Source: Promethearchaeota archaeon
GTDB taxonomy: Archaea > Asgardarchaeota > Lokiarchaeia > Sigyniarchaeales > SOKP01
Assembly (NCBI GenBank): GCA_016840165.1
Contig: JAEOSU010000076.1
Span: 22,719-86,718 of the forward strand
Direction: 5' to 3'
Length of the DNA: 64,000 nt
Under the pieces are notes generated by a model. It did not search any database. It was not told the DNA's origin and was given only the letters and a program-made list of their open reading frames with translations. The stretch's first letter is position 1; each line of letters opens with the position of its first letter. Below, in pieces: positions 8,681 to 18,048 of this stretch. The position numbers and the translations under genes are program-made.

Positions 8681-10603
8681 TTACTTATTCTTCATGAAAA
8701 ATAGAGCTAATTGGCGTAAGGTGAGTTCCAATTTTTCATTCAATTCTTTTTTAATATTTGTGCTTAAGAAATATTGATTTAAAACTTTTAAGATGTCATC
8801 AAGAGAGGCTTCCTTATCAACAGATTTTCGAATTGAATTTAAAAATTTTGTGAGTGGAACGATGATTTCAGTAATTAACCATTCCTCAAAGAGTTGTTGA
8901 TCACTAGATGACTTAAAATTATAGGTAACAACAAACCTTATAATATCATGAAAACCATAAAAATACTTGTCTGGAATATTTACGTTATATGGTTCTAGTT
9001 CCTTTCTTAAGGCATCTTTTTGAAGGCTTATAAGGTAATCTGGCCATACATCATCAGAAACATTTAAATCTTGAAAGATGAATAACTCTAAGACTCTTAA
9101 CGCAATATTTTTACCAATATATCGGCTTCTGGGGTCAATAAAATTACTAGATGCTTGTTCTGGCATTTTTCTGATGAAAATTTTATCAATTAAGGTATAT
9201 AACATACGACATATATGATCAATTATTACATTGAAAGTAAGAGGGGTATTTTTAGGATTTTCAGATAAAATTTCATTCTCTTTTTCTATAAGCATTGAGA
9301 GATTTAAATTAAGACTATGTAAAAATGTTTTAAAAAAATCATAATTAACGTGAGGTAGTTCTAAACGAAAAATCTTTTCAAAAATTATATTTAAAACTTC
9401 CATATTTGATATGAACGAAAAATTGTCCATGAAATTTTGGATATCTTTAATTGAATTTGCGTTAATCTCGATATCGGAAGTTTTATTATGATTATTTAAT
9501 ACGCTCTTAAATTTTTCAGGTATTAATAATAATTCTCCCACTTCCAAGTTTTCAAGACTTCCTCCACCAAAATAATATTTCATATATAATAGAAAGAGAT
9601 TAAATTGATTTTTAGTCGTTGGTAAGTTATTAGCTTGGAATGTTGAATACAAAGTAGATTTCCTGTCTAATACATCAAAAAATCTGAGTAAAGAATTTTT
9701 CTTTTCCTCAGTATAATTGAAATTAGCTAAAAATTCTTTTTTAATAACCTCTAATTTTGAATAAATAGAATCCTCAACCCGTGAACAGACAAAGTTAAGA
9801 AAGTCTAAGATTGGAGAGAAGTTTTGTAATAGATTACACTTTTTATAAAAATAATACAATAAATCTACAAGTTTTTCTTTTGCGAATGGATATTGCTCTA
9901 ATGCTAATTGATATAGTTTTTCTCTACCTAGTAATAATTTTTCATTATAATTGTCTGGAATATTCTTAAAGATTTTAAGAAAGTAAAAAAGAAACATGTA
10001 ATAATAATTTTGAAAAGTTTCATCCTTGCTATTTTTAATAACAATGAAAAAACTAATGGTTTTTCCTTCCTCTCCATTGTTAACAACTGCTCCGTCTAAT
10101 ATGATGAATAATTTTTCTTGTAATAATTTTCTGATTATCACCCCTAAAATTGATATAATCAAATATAGGTAGCCAAAAGGAGAGGTGATTCCATTGAGTT
10201 TATCTCCTAGGGCTTTTGAAAAGATTTCAAATTGTGATATTTCTTCATTGGATAAATAATAAATATATTCAAAAAATAAATTATCATCAGATATTTTCTC
10301 TCGATTCAACAATTCTAACTGTTCTGAATTAAATCCACAAAACTCATTGATATAATTCTCAAAATATTTGTGAAACGTCTGGTAAAAAAAGGTAGTATAT
10401 GATTTCTTTATTAATCGTTTGTTATTTTTATTTTGGAATTCTTGCCATTCTGATATTATAATACTCTTAAATTTACTGAAGTTAATACTATTTTCATTTA
10501 AAATTTCAAAAAAGATGTTAGAATTAAATTTTAGCGTTAAACCATTATTTTTTGCCGTATTACCTATAATATCTAAGACATCTTTAAGATTCTTCTTGAC
10601 CAC
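8681..10603 (-). CDS. Large alpha-helical protein of unknown function
   Basis: A 640-aa protein, largely alpha-helical by composition, rich in Lys, Leu, Phe and Asn, with no signal peptide, membrane span, metal motif or P-loop that I can see. Blocks such as LLQEKLFIILDGAVVNNGEEGKTISFFIVIKN near residue 160 look like a beta insertion in a helical repeat-like fold. It ends 22 bp from mobB (convergent). The family is not recognised, and it may be restricted to Asgard archaea. The gap upstream (10604-10777) is AT-rich and contains only likely promoter sequence. Confidence 0.6.
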   Translation of the reverse strand: MVKKNLKDVLDIIGNTAKNNGLTLKFNSNIFFEILNENSINFSKFKSIIISEWQEFQNKNNKRLIKKSYTTFFYQTFHKYFENYINEFCGFNSEQLELLNREKISDDNLFFEYIYYLSNEEISQFEIFSKALGDKLNGITSPFGYLYLIISILGVIIRKLLQEKLFIILDGAVVNNGEEGKTISFFIVIKNSKDETFQNYYYMFLFYFLKIFKNIPDNYNEKLLLGREKLYQLALEQYPFAKEKLVDLLYYFYKKCNLLQNFSPILDFLNFVCSRVEDSIYSKLEVIKKEFLANFNYTEEKKNSLLRFFDVLDRKSTLYSTFQANNLPTTKNQFNLFLLYMKYYFGGGSLENLEVGELLLIPEKFKSVLNNHNKTSDIEINANSIKDIQNFMDNFSFISNMEVLNIIFEKIFRLELPHVNYDFFKTFLHSLNLNLSMLIEKENEILSENPKNTPLTFNVIIDHICRMLYTLIDKIFIRKMPEQASSNFIDPRSRYIGKNIALRVLELFIFQDLNVSDDVWPDYLISLQKDALRKELEPYNVNIPDKYFYGFHDIIRFVVTYNFKSSSDQQLFEEWLITEIIVPLTKFLNSIRKSVDKEASLDDILKVLNQYFLSTNIKKELNEKLELTLRQLALFFMKNK

Positions 10604-10777
10604 AATAATTCCTACATGCTTTAATTGAAATTATAACCTTGTTCTAAAAAACCCTATTATTCTTAAATACAGATATATATTTAATTAAATTGAGGAAATA
10701 AAAATATTAGCTACAATTTAATAATTTTTCAAAAATTTGCTTATATAGAAAAAAATTACCTTATTGATGATGACCCG

Positions 10778-11815
10778 TCAGAAAATCTTTATGATTTCGT
10801 CTTTTTCTGAGTAGATCAACGGTTTAATCTTTCCATTCTTATCTTTCACCAGTAGATTTTCATGATTTGTAATAGTTCCAATTTTTTCACATACAATTTT
10901 ATTTTTTCTCAAGTATTCTAATAACTCTAAACAATTATTATTCTCTATTGTTATTATTAATGACCCTGATGAGATTGTATTCATTGGATTCAGTTTAAAT
11001 ATATTACTTAATTCAAGGGGTTCTGGTAATATTGTAATCTTTTGTTGATCTATAGTCGCTCCATGTTTTGAGGCAATACATATTTCTGCAATTCCGCAAT
11101 ATAGCCCTCCTTCAGTAGGATCATGCATAGAGTGAATATCAAATTTAGAATTAGCTAGATCGGCTTCTTTGTAAACACTTATACCAGGATCAAAGAGATA
11201 GTTCTTACATTTATCAATAAAAGCCGAATCATAACCCATTTTAAAGAGAAAATCTTCTTTTTCTCGGCCAATAATTGATGTACCTTCTATAAAAATTCCC
11301 TTTGTAAGGATTATTGCATCTCCTGCTCTTGCTCCTGATGTTAGAACCAGTTTATCCTTCTCTACTTCACCCATTAATGATCCTACGACAATTGGTCTAT
11401 TTAATCCACTTGTGACCTCTGTATGCCCCCCAATTACGCTTATACCATATTCTCTACAGGTATCATGGATGTTTTTAAATATTGATTCTATTAATTCATC
11501 GTTTGTGTCCTTCTCAGGTAATAAAATCGTTGACTGAAACCATTTCGGTTTCGCTCCCATACAAATAACGTCATTGACATTAACATTGACTACATAATAT
11601 CCAATAGAATCTGTTGCAAAGGTGATAGGATCGGTCTTACTGACGAGATACTTATCTCCCATATCAATAACTGCTGCATCTTCTCCGATTTTAGAACCTT
11701 GTATTACTCGTGAATCTTTTATTTCCAGATCAGAAATATAATTTTCTATGATTTTCGCTATTTTGTCGTGTCTGAGTTTTCCAACTTTAAAATTTTGATC
11801 TTTCTGGTTATTCAT
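10778..11815 (-). CDS. AIR synthase-related (PurM/HypE-like) protein
   Basis: About 346 aa from the ATG at 11815. An upstream extension to 11929 is rejected because it is hydrophobic, low-complexity and overlaps the promoter. PurM-family marks are KIGEDAAVIDMG, KTDPITFATDSIGYYVVNVNVNDVICMGAKP, SVIGGHTEVT and HDPTEGGLYCGIAEI. These form the ATP-binding and dimer regions. Unlike HypE, it lacks a C-terminal cysteine carrier tail, so it is probably an 'AIR synthase-related' enzyme of unassigned substrate. A TATA-like element lies just upstream, and the gene is divergent from the next membrane protein. Confidence 0.8.
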   Translation of the reverse strand: MNNQKDQNFKVGKLRHDKIAKIIENYISDLEIKDSRVIQGSKIGEDAAVIDMGDKYLVSKTDPITFATDSIGYYVVNVNVNDVICMGAKPKWFQSTILLPEKDTNDELIESIFKNIHDTCREYGISVIGGHTEVTSGLNRPIVVGSLMGEVEKDKLVLTSGARAGDAIILTKGIFIEGTSIIGREKEDFLFKMGYDSAFIDKCKNYLFDPGISVYKEADLANSKFDIHSMHDPTEGGLYCGIAEICIASKHGATIDQQKITILPEPLELSNIFKLNPMNTISSGSLIITIENNNCLELLEYLRKNKIVCEKIGTITNHENLLVKDKNGKIKPLIYSEKDEIIKIF

Positions 11816-11969
11816 ACTCTTCAATAATGGGCTAATTATTACTGAATATTCGAAATAATTATAAAAAAATGACTTAAACTTAATAACTTTAAATATCTTT
11901 AAATAAATAATCTTTTCTAGTATATACATAAGAATAGAAAAATAAGAATTTTAACAACTATTACCGAGT

Positions 11970-12503
11970 TTGAAAAAAATGGGATTTGGAAAAGCATTTG
12001 GATTTAGTTTAGTTACGTTTATTGGTATAAATTTCCTTTTTGTGATAATTACAGAGACAATCACGGGTGATCTTAATACTTTATTTTCGGATATCACAAC
12101 CAATCCATTAGTTTTATTCTTTGTCTTTTTTGGTCCAATTGTTTATATGCCTGGGCAGGTTGTGCAGTTAATTTATTTTTCACTTTCTGGTGGTGTATAT
12201 GATATCAACTTTATTGGATTGATTCTAACACTCATCGGAAGTATCATTGCACCATTAATAGCTTCCTTGATAGCGGGGAAAACGGGTGAAAATAAAATGG
12301 GAAGTTTAGGGGGATGGTTTCTTACGGCAATTGTTTCTGGTTTGGCTATTGGTTTATTAGTATTTATTAATCCTGCGGTTTTAGCATATTATGGTTTGGC
12401 ACCTACGATAGATACTTTTGTTCTTTCTTTACTAGGCGGTGTTGTGAACGGCATATTCTATGGAACATTCGCTTTGCTATTTGCGAGTATAGAACCTTAT
12501 TAA
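11970..12503 (+). CDS. Small integral membrane protein
   Basis: A 177-aa protein with about five hydrophobic segments (residues about 10-27, 46-70, 83-103, 115-135, 148-172), several Gly-rich. It starts at TTG 11970 or at an in-frame ATG three codons later. A cytoplasmic GKTGENKMG loop separates helices 3 and 4. No transporter motif is recognised. It is divergent from the AIR-synthase-like gene (about 150 bp apart) and convergent with the next membrane gene. Confidence 0.6.
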   Translation: MKKMGFGKAFGFSLVTFIGINFLFVIITETITGDLNTLFSDITTNPLVLFFVFFGPIVYMPGQVVQLIYFSLSGGVYDINFIGLILTLIGSIIAPLIASLIAGKTGENKMGSLGGWFLTAIVSGLAIGLLVFINPAVLAYYGLAPTIDTFVLSLLGGVVNGIFYGTFALLFASIEPY

Positions 12504-12556
12504 AAACCATCTAAATATAAACTTTTTTTATTTCCTTTTTTAAAATCGATTTAGTA

Positions 12557-13585
12557 CTATTTATTAGGAGACTTATATTTGTGAGCAAAAATGCTATATA
12601 TACCAAATAAAAGTGTGAAGAACATAAAGATTAAAAATAAACCCGCTTCTTGAAATAGTAGAAAATCATTTATATCTGCTTTATCAAATATTTTTGACAC
12701 TTGAACATATAATTTCATAATAATTAAAAAAATCGTAATCGTGTCAGCTCGAAATAATTTTAATTTCTTCTTCAAATAATCTACCTTATCATAGATTGAG
12801 CCAATAATATAGAAAAATAAAAAGAGATCGAGAAAAAAGGATCCAATCACATAGAGTGGGGCTTCGGATTCAGTACCATAGAGTTTACCAAATAAAAAGT
12901 CAAAAATAATATAGATTACATAGAAAAAAGTTAATAGGAAAAACAAAGTAATATATGCAGAAAATTTTTTAGTAACTAACAATCTCACTATAACAATTAT
13001 TATTAAAAAGATATTAGTCCATAGGATAATGCGTAAGATATTAATTGCTACTTGGGTAAAGGGAGTAATGTTGATAGTGAAAAAGCGCACAAATAATACT
13101 CCTATTATCCAATAAATTAAACCGAACAATAAGAATCCGAGAACTCTAAGAACTTTACCTATTTTTTTTTTGGAGTATAAATAATCATCTACTTTAGTGG
13201 AAGAATCCATACATAGCTTAAATGCGAAAAAAGCAGTGAAAAAAAGATTCACATTAATGGAGATCAAATAAAATAAAGTAAAAGTTGGAAGAAATATGGA
13301 TTCTCTAAAGAAAACAGCAATTAAAAGAGCGAGAATGAGGGCAACAATAAAATAGATTTTCTTTATTTTTTCAAATGGTTTAAAAAAGGAGAAAATGAAT
13401 AAGATTATGTTAAATCCAATCAATAAAGCCCCAAAAAAGACTAATATGTTGCTTAAAATGAGATTATGGATCATTTCTCTCTCAAGCAGAATACCAATCC
13501 ATATAGTGATAAATGAAAAAATGATGATTATATAAATTGGGCGTTTAAAAATCCCTTTTAATCCTGAGATAAAGCTCAAAATCAT
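12557..13585 (-). CDS. Polytopic membrane protein of unknown function
   Basis: A 342-aa protein, almost entirely hydrophobic, with roughly 9-10 predicted helices starting at residue 16. A positively charged loop (YSKKKIGKVLR, near residue 138) lies mid-protein and a KKKLKLFRAD loop near 275. No catalytic or substrate motif could be identified. It could be a transporter-like or sensor membrane domain, but nothing in the sequence decides. It is monocistronic by position. Confidence 0.55.
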   Translation of the reverse strand: MILSFISGLKGIFKRPIYIIIIFSFITIWIGILLEREMIHNLILSNILVFFGALLIGFNIILFIFSFFKPFEKIKKIYFIVALILALLIAVFFRESIFLPTFTLFYLISINVNLFFTAFFAFKLCMDSSTKVDDYLYSKKKIGKVLRVLGFLLFGLIYWIIGVLFVRFFTINITPFTQVAINILRIILWTNIFLIIIVIVRLLVTKKFSAYITLFFLLTFFYVIYIIFDFLFGKLYGTESEAPLYVIGSFFLDLFLFFYIIGSIYDKVDYLKKKLKLFRADTITIFLIIMKLYVQVSKIFDKADINDFLLFQEAGLFLIFMFFTLLFGIYSIFAHKYKSPNK

Positions 13586-13833
13586 TTCCTTTTTTTTTTA
13601 TTAAATTGAATATTTGCTAAATTCTATTTTAATCTTTTCTTCTTTTTAATAATCTAATATTACAGCTTGGTATTAAGGGGTTAATAATTATAAAACTCCC
13701 AGTTTAATAATAGAAAAATAATACTATATGTAAAATTTGAGAAAGAAGCTGGAAATACTCTCAAAAATGTATAAAAAACCGTAAGATATTGCTATTTTCG
13801 ACAAAATTATAAGAGGATAGCTAAGATCGGGAA

Positions 13834-13848
13834 CTTTAAATATATAAT
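13834..13848 (+). promoter_or_regulatory. TATA box before the 13884 gene
   Basis: The stretch ctttaaatatataat is centred about 42 bp before the TTG start at 13884, so the leader would be short (about 14 nt). The rest of the 298-bp gap 13586-13883 is AT-rich with no further recognisable element. Confidence 0.45.
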
Positions 13849-13883
13849 TTAATGGAACAAAATCAGTTTACGAGATTAAGAAA

Positions 13884-14186
13884 TTGAGCTCTGGAAAATT
13901 AGATTTTAGTGCAAGTGTGAGAAATGATAAATTTAATTCAACTTTAGTTTATTCAGATATCCCTTATCCAATAATTGATTTGGAAGCTACTTGGGATCCA
14001 ATTTTTACCAATTTCATGCGAATAAACCATGAACTTAATGAATTCTACTATAAAGCTGTTAAAATTCATTTATTGTTATTAAGAAATGAAAATTTATCAA
14101 ATCAGGAAAAACTGGAGTTATGTAAAATTGAAAGAAATTATATTAAATTATATTTAAAAGCGATAATGAAGAAAAATTATATCTAA
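13884..14186 (+). CDS. Small hypothetical protein
   Basis: A 100-aa soluble protein starting at TTG (SSGKLDFSASV). The N-terminal third is polar with a PYPIIDLEATWDPI segment, and the rest is two or three amphipathic helices (MRINHELNEFYYKAVKIHLL, KLELCKIERNYIKLYLKAI). No domain is recognised. Codon use resembles the neighbours, and a good TATA box precedes it. It ends 8 bp from the convergent acyl-CoA synthetase gene. Confidence 0.5.
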   Translation: MSSGKLDFSASVRNDKFNSTLVYSDIPYPIIDLEATWDPIFTNFMRINHELNEFYYKAVKIHLLLLRNENLSNQEKLELCKIERNYIKLYLKAIMKKNYI

Positions 14187-14193
14187 GCTGTAA

Positions 14194-15621
14194 TTATAGT
14201 TTCCTTATTTTATGTAAGAAATCAGCATAATCACAAAACAATGATAAACTCTTAGCTGCATCTCTCAAATTGAAATAATAAAGAATTCTGTCTTTATGTA
14301 AATGCTTTTTAGCTGTAGAAAATCTTTGAGCAAGTTCAATAGAGTCTGAGATACTGGGTATACATATAATGAGTGGTTTTTGGGTTGTTTTCTGTAACTC
14401 TGCTAACCTTTTAAATACATGGCTATAAATGAAGTGAGGCCATAAAGGAAGGATAATAATATCAATATTTGGATCTTCTTTAACAACGTTAATACAATCC
14501 ACAAACACATCTACCACAAATCCTAATGCCCCTAAATCTACGGGATTTCTAATATTTACATTTTCATAGGGTAAAATTTGGCTAATTTTTTCTTGTGATT
14601 CTTTACTCAGTTCAGGAACGATTAATTGATGAGAATTGAATAAATCCGTGGTATTTACGGAAGACCCGCCTCCAGGAGTTACAATACCGAATCTTCTATC
14701 ATTTGGTAAATACTTTGGATAAAGTAACTCAAAAGTTTTTATTGTATTCCAAAATTCCTCATTATCTCTGACAATCACAGCTCCAGTTTGTTTTATCATG
14801 CTATTCCATAAACGCAAATCACTAGAGATTGCGCCCGTATGGGAAAAAGCAGCACGCAATCCATCTTTAGTATAACCACCTTTCCAAATAATAACTGGCT
14901 TGAGTCTAGTGGTTTTTTTAAGTTCATTATAAAATTCATACCCACTACCAGAACCAAAAGATTCCAAATAAGCTGCTATAACTTTTGTTTGTTCATCTTT
15001 TCGATATAATTTCAGAAAATCAATAGCATTCAAATCAATTTGGTTTCCAAATGAAATACCATATCTGAATCGGATATCACGTTTAAATCCTGCATCTATT
15101 AATTGATTTAAATGTCCTCCGGATTGAGACATGAAAGAAACATTTCCTGGTATTCCTTTAAAAGTGTTAAAAGAAAAAGCCATCCCGGTTGATCCATTAA
15201 AAGGGCCTAAGCAATTAGGACCAATTACTCGTGTTTTAGAATTCTTGATGATATCTTTTATGACACCTTCTAATCTTAACCCTTCCTCATCTCCTGTCTC
15301 AGAAAAACCAGAAGAGAAAATAATAACCCATTTAATATTTTTCTCGACACATTCCTTAAGGACTTGAGGGATAAATTCAGTTTTAACAGAGATATAGGCA
15401 GTATCTACGGAATAAGGAATATCCAAAACTGAAGGATAACATTTCCAATCGAGTATGAAGTCATATTTAGGATTTACTGGGTAAAATGTATTTGCCCAGA
15501 TCGATTCTTTGAATGCTGGAAGATAAAGCATTGCTCCAAATCTAGATTTCTCAGATGCTCCTATAAAAGCAATGTGTTTTGGATGAAAAAGGGAATCAAA
15601 ATCAGATAATATAGTATCCAT
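14194..15621 (-). CDS. ADP-forming acyl-CoA synthetase alpha subunit (CoA-binding)
   Basis: A 475-aa protein, the length of the free alpha subunit of archaeal acetyl-CoA synthetase (ADP-forming). An N-terminal CoA-binding Rossmann domain (HPKHIAFIGASEKSRFGAML, FYPVNPKYD) is followed by succinyl-CoA-ligase-like domains containing VIGPNCLGPFNG, SFMSQSGG and AFSHTGAISSD, then VTPGGGSSV. These enzymes convert acyl-CoA + ADP + Pi to acid + ATP. This gives substrate-level ATP in acetogenic or fermentative archaea. The ATP-grasp beta subunit is not in the window. It is divergent from cdhE, which would supply or consume acetyl-CoA. Confidence 0.85.
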   Translation of the reverse strand: MDTILSDFDSLFHPKHIAFIGASEKSRFGAMLYLPAFKESIWANTFYPVNPKYDFILDWKCYPSVLDIPYSVDTAYISVKTEFIPQVLKECVEKNIKWVIIFSSGFSETGDEEGLRLEGVIKDIIKNSKTRVIGPNCLGPFNGSTGMAFSFNTFKGIPGNVSFMSQSGGHLNQLIDAGFKRDIRFRYGISFGNQIDLNAIDFLKLYRKDEQTKVIAAYLESFGSGSGYEFYNELKKTTRLKPVIIWKGGYTKDGLRAAFSHTGAISSDLRLWNSMIKQTGAVIVRDNEEFWNTIKTFELLYPKYLPNDRRFGIVTPGGGSSVNTTDLFNSHQLIVPELSKESQEKISQILPYENVNIRNPVDLGALGFVVDVFVDCINVVKEDPNIDIIILPLWPHFIYSHVFKRLAELQKTTQKPLIICIPSISDSIELAQRFSTAKKHLHKDRILYYFNLRDAAKSLSLFCDYADFLHKIRKL

Positions 15622-15797
15622 TATTTTAGAAAATATGAGAGTTATTATATGTTTTTTGAAATGAATTCTCTGAGAAAAACGACATATATGGCTATTCTTA
15701 AAAAAGTAATTTATCTCCTTTCACAAATTTTTAATGTAAAATACAATTAGACTATTTATAATTATATTAAACAATTTAGTATTTAGGAGAATTTGAA

Positions 15798-17252
15798 ATG
15801 GCTAGACCAAGCCCGTTAGAAATTTATGCGCTTCTTGATAAATCTAATTGTAAAGACTGCGGTTATGATACTTGTATGGCTTTTGCTACAGATCTTCTCG
15901 AAAGAAAAATAAAAGTAACGGATTGTACTCATTTAATGCAAGAGCCGAAACAGGCAAAAAACCGAGAGAAACTCAAAAAAATTACTATGCCTCCTCAAAA
16001 GCCAGTTGTAATAGGGGTGGGAGATCGTGCATGCACTGTTGGAGGAGAAGAAGTCCTTTATCGCCATCAGCTTACTTATTATAATGAAACAGCTATCTTC
16101 GTCGAATTAGAGGATGATGATCCCGATTTGGAAAATTTTGCCAAGTATCTGACAGATTTAAAAGTCGAAAGAATTGGAGAAGTCCTTCTCATCAATGGAT
16201 TAGCATTAAGAAATGTATCCAGCGATCAAGAACAATTTAAATTAGCAGCTAAAAAGCTTTCTAGTATCTCTAATTTACCAATAATGTTATGTTCCTTCAA
16301 TTCTGAAAATTTAATAGCAGCAGCGGGAGAAATTAAAGATAAAAAACCCTTACTATATGCTATAACAAAAGATAATTGGGAACAGATCGGAAAATATGCT
16401 GTTGAAAATCGATTACCCGTGGTAGCAACTTCGAGTGATATAGATGAGCTAATATCATTGAGTGCAACTTTACAGAAATTAGGTATACAAGAGATGATAT
16501 TAGATGCAGGAACATATTACGGTCCAGGAAATCTCTCAGTTACCCACAATAATATAATGCAATTAAGAATCGCGGGAATAGATAGAGATGATCCAAATGC
16601 TGGATGGCCGGTTATGGGTGTTCCAGCTGCCTATTGGAGTCAAGTAGACAGTGATGACGGAAAAGAACCCTGGGAACATAAATATCAAGAACTAATTATG
16701 GCCGCAATAATGGAATCAATTGACACTAATTTAATTGTATTACATACAGGAAAAAAGAAAGAGGATGTGTGGGCAATGTTAGCATTAATGACATTAAGGC
16801 AAAGTATTTTCAGTGATCCTCGAATATATCCCACAGTTGACCCAGGAATATATGAAATTGGGGAACCTAAAGATATGTCTCCTATATTTGTCACCTCAAA
16901 TTATAGATTGACTAAAATACCTGTTGAAATAGATATTAAAGGTGCAAATCTAGATGCATTACTCTTAGTAGTCGACTCTGAAGGAATTGGAATTGAGTCT
17001 GCTGTTGCGGGAGGGCAATTCAGTGCTGGTGCTATTGCAGAAGCGGTTAAAGAATTTAAAGTGTTTGATAGGGTTAAACATAGGATCCTTATAATTCCAG
17101 GAATGGCTGCGCGTTTGAGTGGTGCTTTAGAAGATGAAGCGGATGCGTTTGTTATTGTTGGACCCAGAGATAGTTCAGGAATCGGTAAATTTATTAAAGA
17201 ACAATGGAAACCAGAAGAATATATGAAACAATATGAGGAAATGAAAGAGTAA
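15798..17252 (+). CDS. cdhE: Acetyl-CoA decarbonylase/synthase gamma subunit (corrinoid Fe-S protein, large)
   Basis: A 484-aa protein. The N-terminal 4Fe-4S motif is NCKDCGYDTCMAFA with C18, C21, C26 and C43. It is followed by the TIM-barrel domain (VIGVGDRACTVGGEEVLYRH, DDPNAGWPVMGVPAAYW) and a C-terminal B12-binding Rossmann-like domain (VDSEGIGIESAVAGGQFSAG). CdhE/AcsC carries the methyl group from tetrahydropterin to the acetyl-CoA synthase A-cluster in the Wood-Ljungdahl pathway. A tttaggag Shine-Dalgarno precedes the ATG. Other cdh subunits are not adjacent, although a CooS-type CODH lies at 41.3 kb. Confidence 0.92.
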   Translation: MARPSPLEIYALLDKSNCKDCGYDTCMAFATDLLERKIKVTDCTHLMQEPKQAKNREKLKKITMPPQKPVVIGVGDRACTVGGEEVLYRHQLTYYNETAIFVELEDDDPDLENFAKYLTDLKVERIGEVLLINGLALRNVSSDQEQFKLAAKKLSSISNLPIMLCSFNSENLIAAAGEIKDKKPLLYAITKDNWEQIGKYAVENRLPVVATSSDIDELISLSATLQKLGIQEMILDAGTYYGPGNLSVTHNNIMQLRIAGIDRDDPNAGWPVMGVPAAYWSQVDSDDGKEPWEHKYQELIMAAIMESIDTNLIVLHTGKKKEDVWAMLALMTLRQSIFSDPRIYPTVDPGIYEIGEPKDMSPIFVTSNYRLTKIPVEIDIKGANLDALLLVVDSEGIGIESAVAGGQFSAGAIAEAVKEFKVFDRVKHRILIIPGMAARLSGALEDEADAFVIVGPRDSSGIGKFIKEQWKPEEYMKQYEEMKE

Positions 17253-17261
17253 AGAATTAAT

Positions 17262-17278
17262 ATTTCTTCTTTTTTTAC
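17262..17278 (+). terminator. T-rich terminator after cdhE
   Basis: The run ttcttctttttttac lies 10-25 bp past the cdhE stop, in the short gap between convergent genes. Oligo-T tracts of this kind terminate archaeal transcription. Confidence 0.4.
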
Positions 17279-17309
17279 TTATTTTATTATTTTATTTGGA
17301 CATATCATC

Positions 17310-17966
17310 TCAAATTAGTGAATTGATTATATTCACGTTTAATTCTTTAACACTATTCAGAATAAGAGTCTTAGTAATACTTCCTTTTTGTAATTCTTCC
17401 GCAGAGTGTCCTCCGGTAAGTACCCCGATAAAAGGCGCTCCAAGATTTTCAGCTAAAGCTCTATCTTTCGGATGATCTCCAATAATTATAAACTGATGAT
17501 TTGGATACTTTTTATTTAGGTGTTCTACAAGATTTAAGTCCATCTTCGTTTTCATTATATTTCCCTCTCCGATTACATATTCGAAAATATGAGAAATACC
17601 AAGAATTTCAACTACTTGGCGTGCCATTTCCTCTTTTTTAGAAGTGATAATTCCTAAGAGAAAAGATTTATCTCTCAGTTCTTCTAATTTATCTCTTACA
17701 CCTGGTAAAAGCTCTACTTGATAAATACCTTTAGCTCGATAATATTCCCGAAATGCGGATACTAACTCATCAGAGTTCAGATTGGTAACTCTTTGGAACA
17801 TATCTGCCAAGGGTATTCCTATCATTCTAAAAATCTCCGTTCTGTCTAATCGTGATAAATTATACTTATCCAAAGCATAATTAAATGATTTTATTATTCC
17901 TTCTTGGTTATTTATTAAAGTAAAATCAAGATCAAAACTCAAAATTATTTTTCTTAAATTTCTCAT
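17310..17966 (-). CDS. HAD-family phosphatase (phosphoglycolate phosphatase-like)
   Basis: A 218-aa protein with the four HAD motifs: SFDLDFTLIN (DxDxT, residues about 10-16), LGIITSKK (S/T of motif II), KMDL near residue 147 (Lys of motif III) and IIIGDHPKDRALAENLGAPFIGV (motif IV). The helical cap follows motif I (C1 type), as in phosphoglycolate phosphatases and beta-phosphoglucomutase relatives. The substrate cannot be inferred. The gene is transcribed towards cdhE. Confidence 0.82.
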   Translation of the reverse strand: MRNLRKIILSFDLDFTLINNQEGIIKSFNYALDKYNLSRLDRTEIFRMIGIPLADMFQRVTNLNSDELVSAFREYYRAKGIYQVELLPGVRDKLEELRDKSFLLGIITSKKEEMARQVVEILGISHIFEYVIGEGNIMKTKMDLNLVEHLNKKYPNHQFIIIGDHPKDRALAENLGAPFIGVLTGGHSAEELQKGSITKTLILNSVKELNVNIINSLI

Positions 17967-18048
17967 CTGATTACTTAGATTAAAGAGCTTAAATTAATAA
18001 GATAATAGTAATTAGAAAATAAAAATTTTAAAAATAATTTAATAGTAG

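Noticed and set aside
11816..11929. N-terminal extension of the AIR synthase-like protein
   Set aside because: Low-complexity hydrophobic sequence overlapping a TATA-like region. Homologous part begins at the ATG at 11815.
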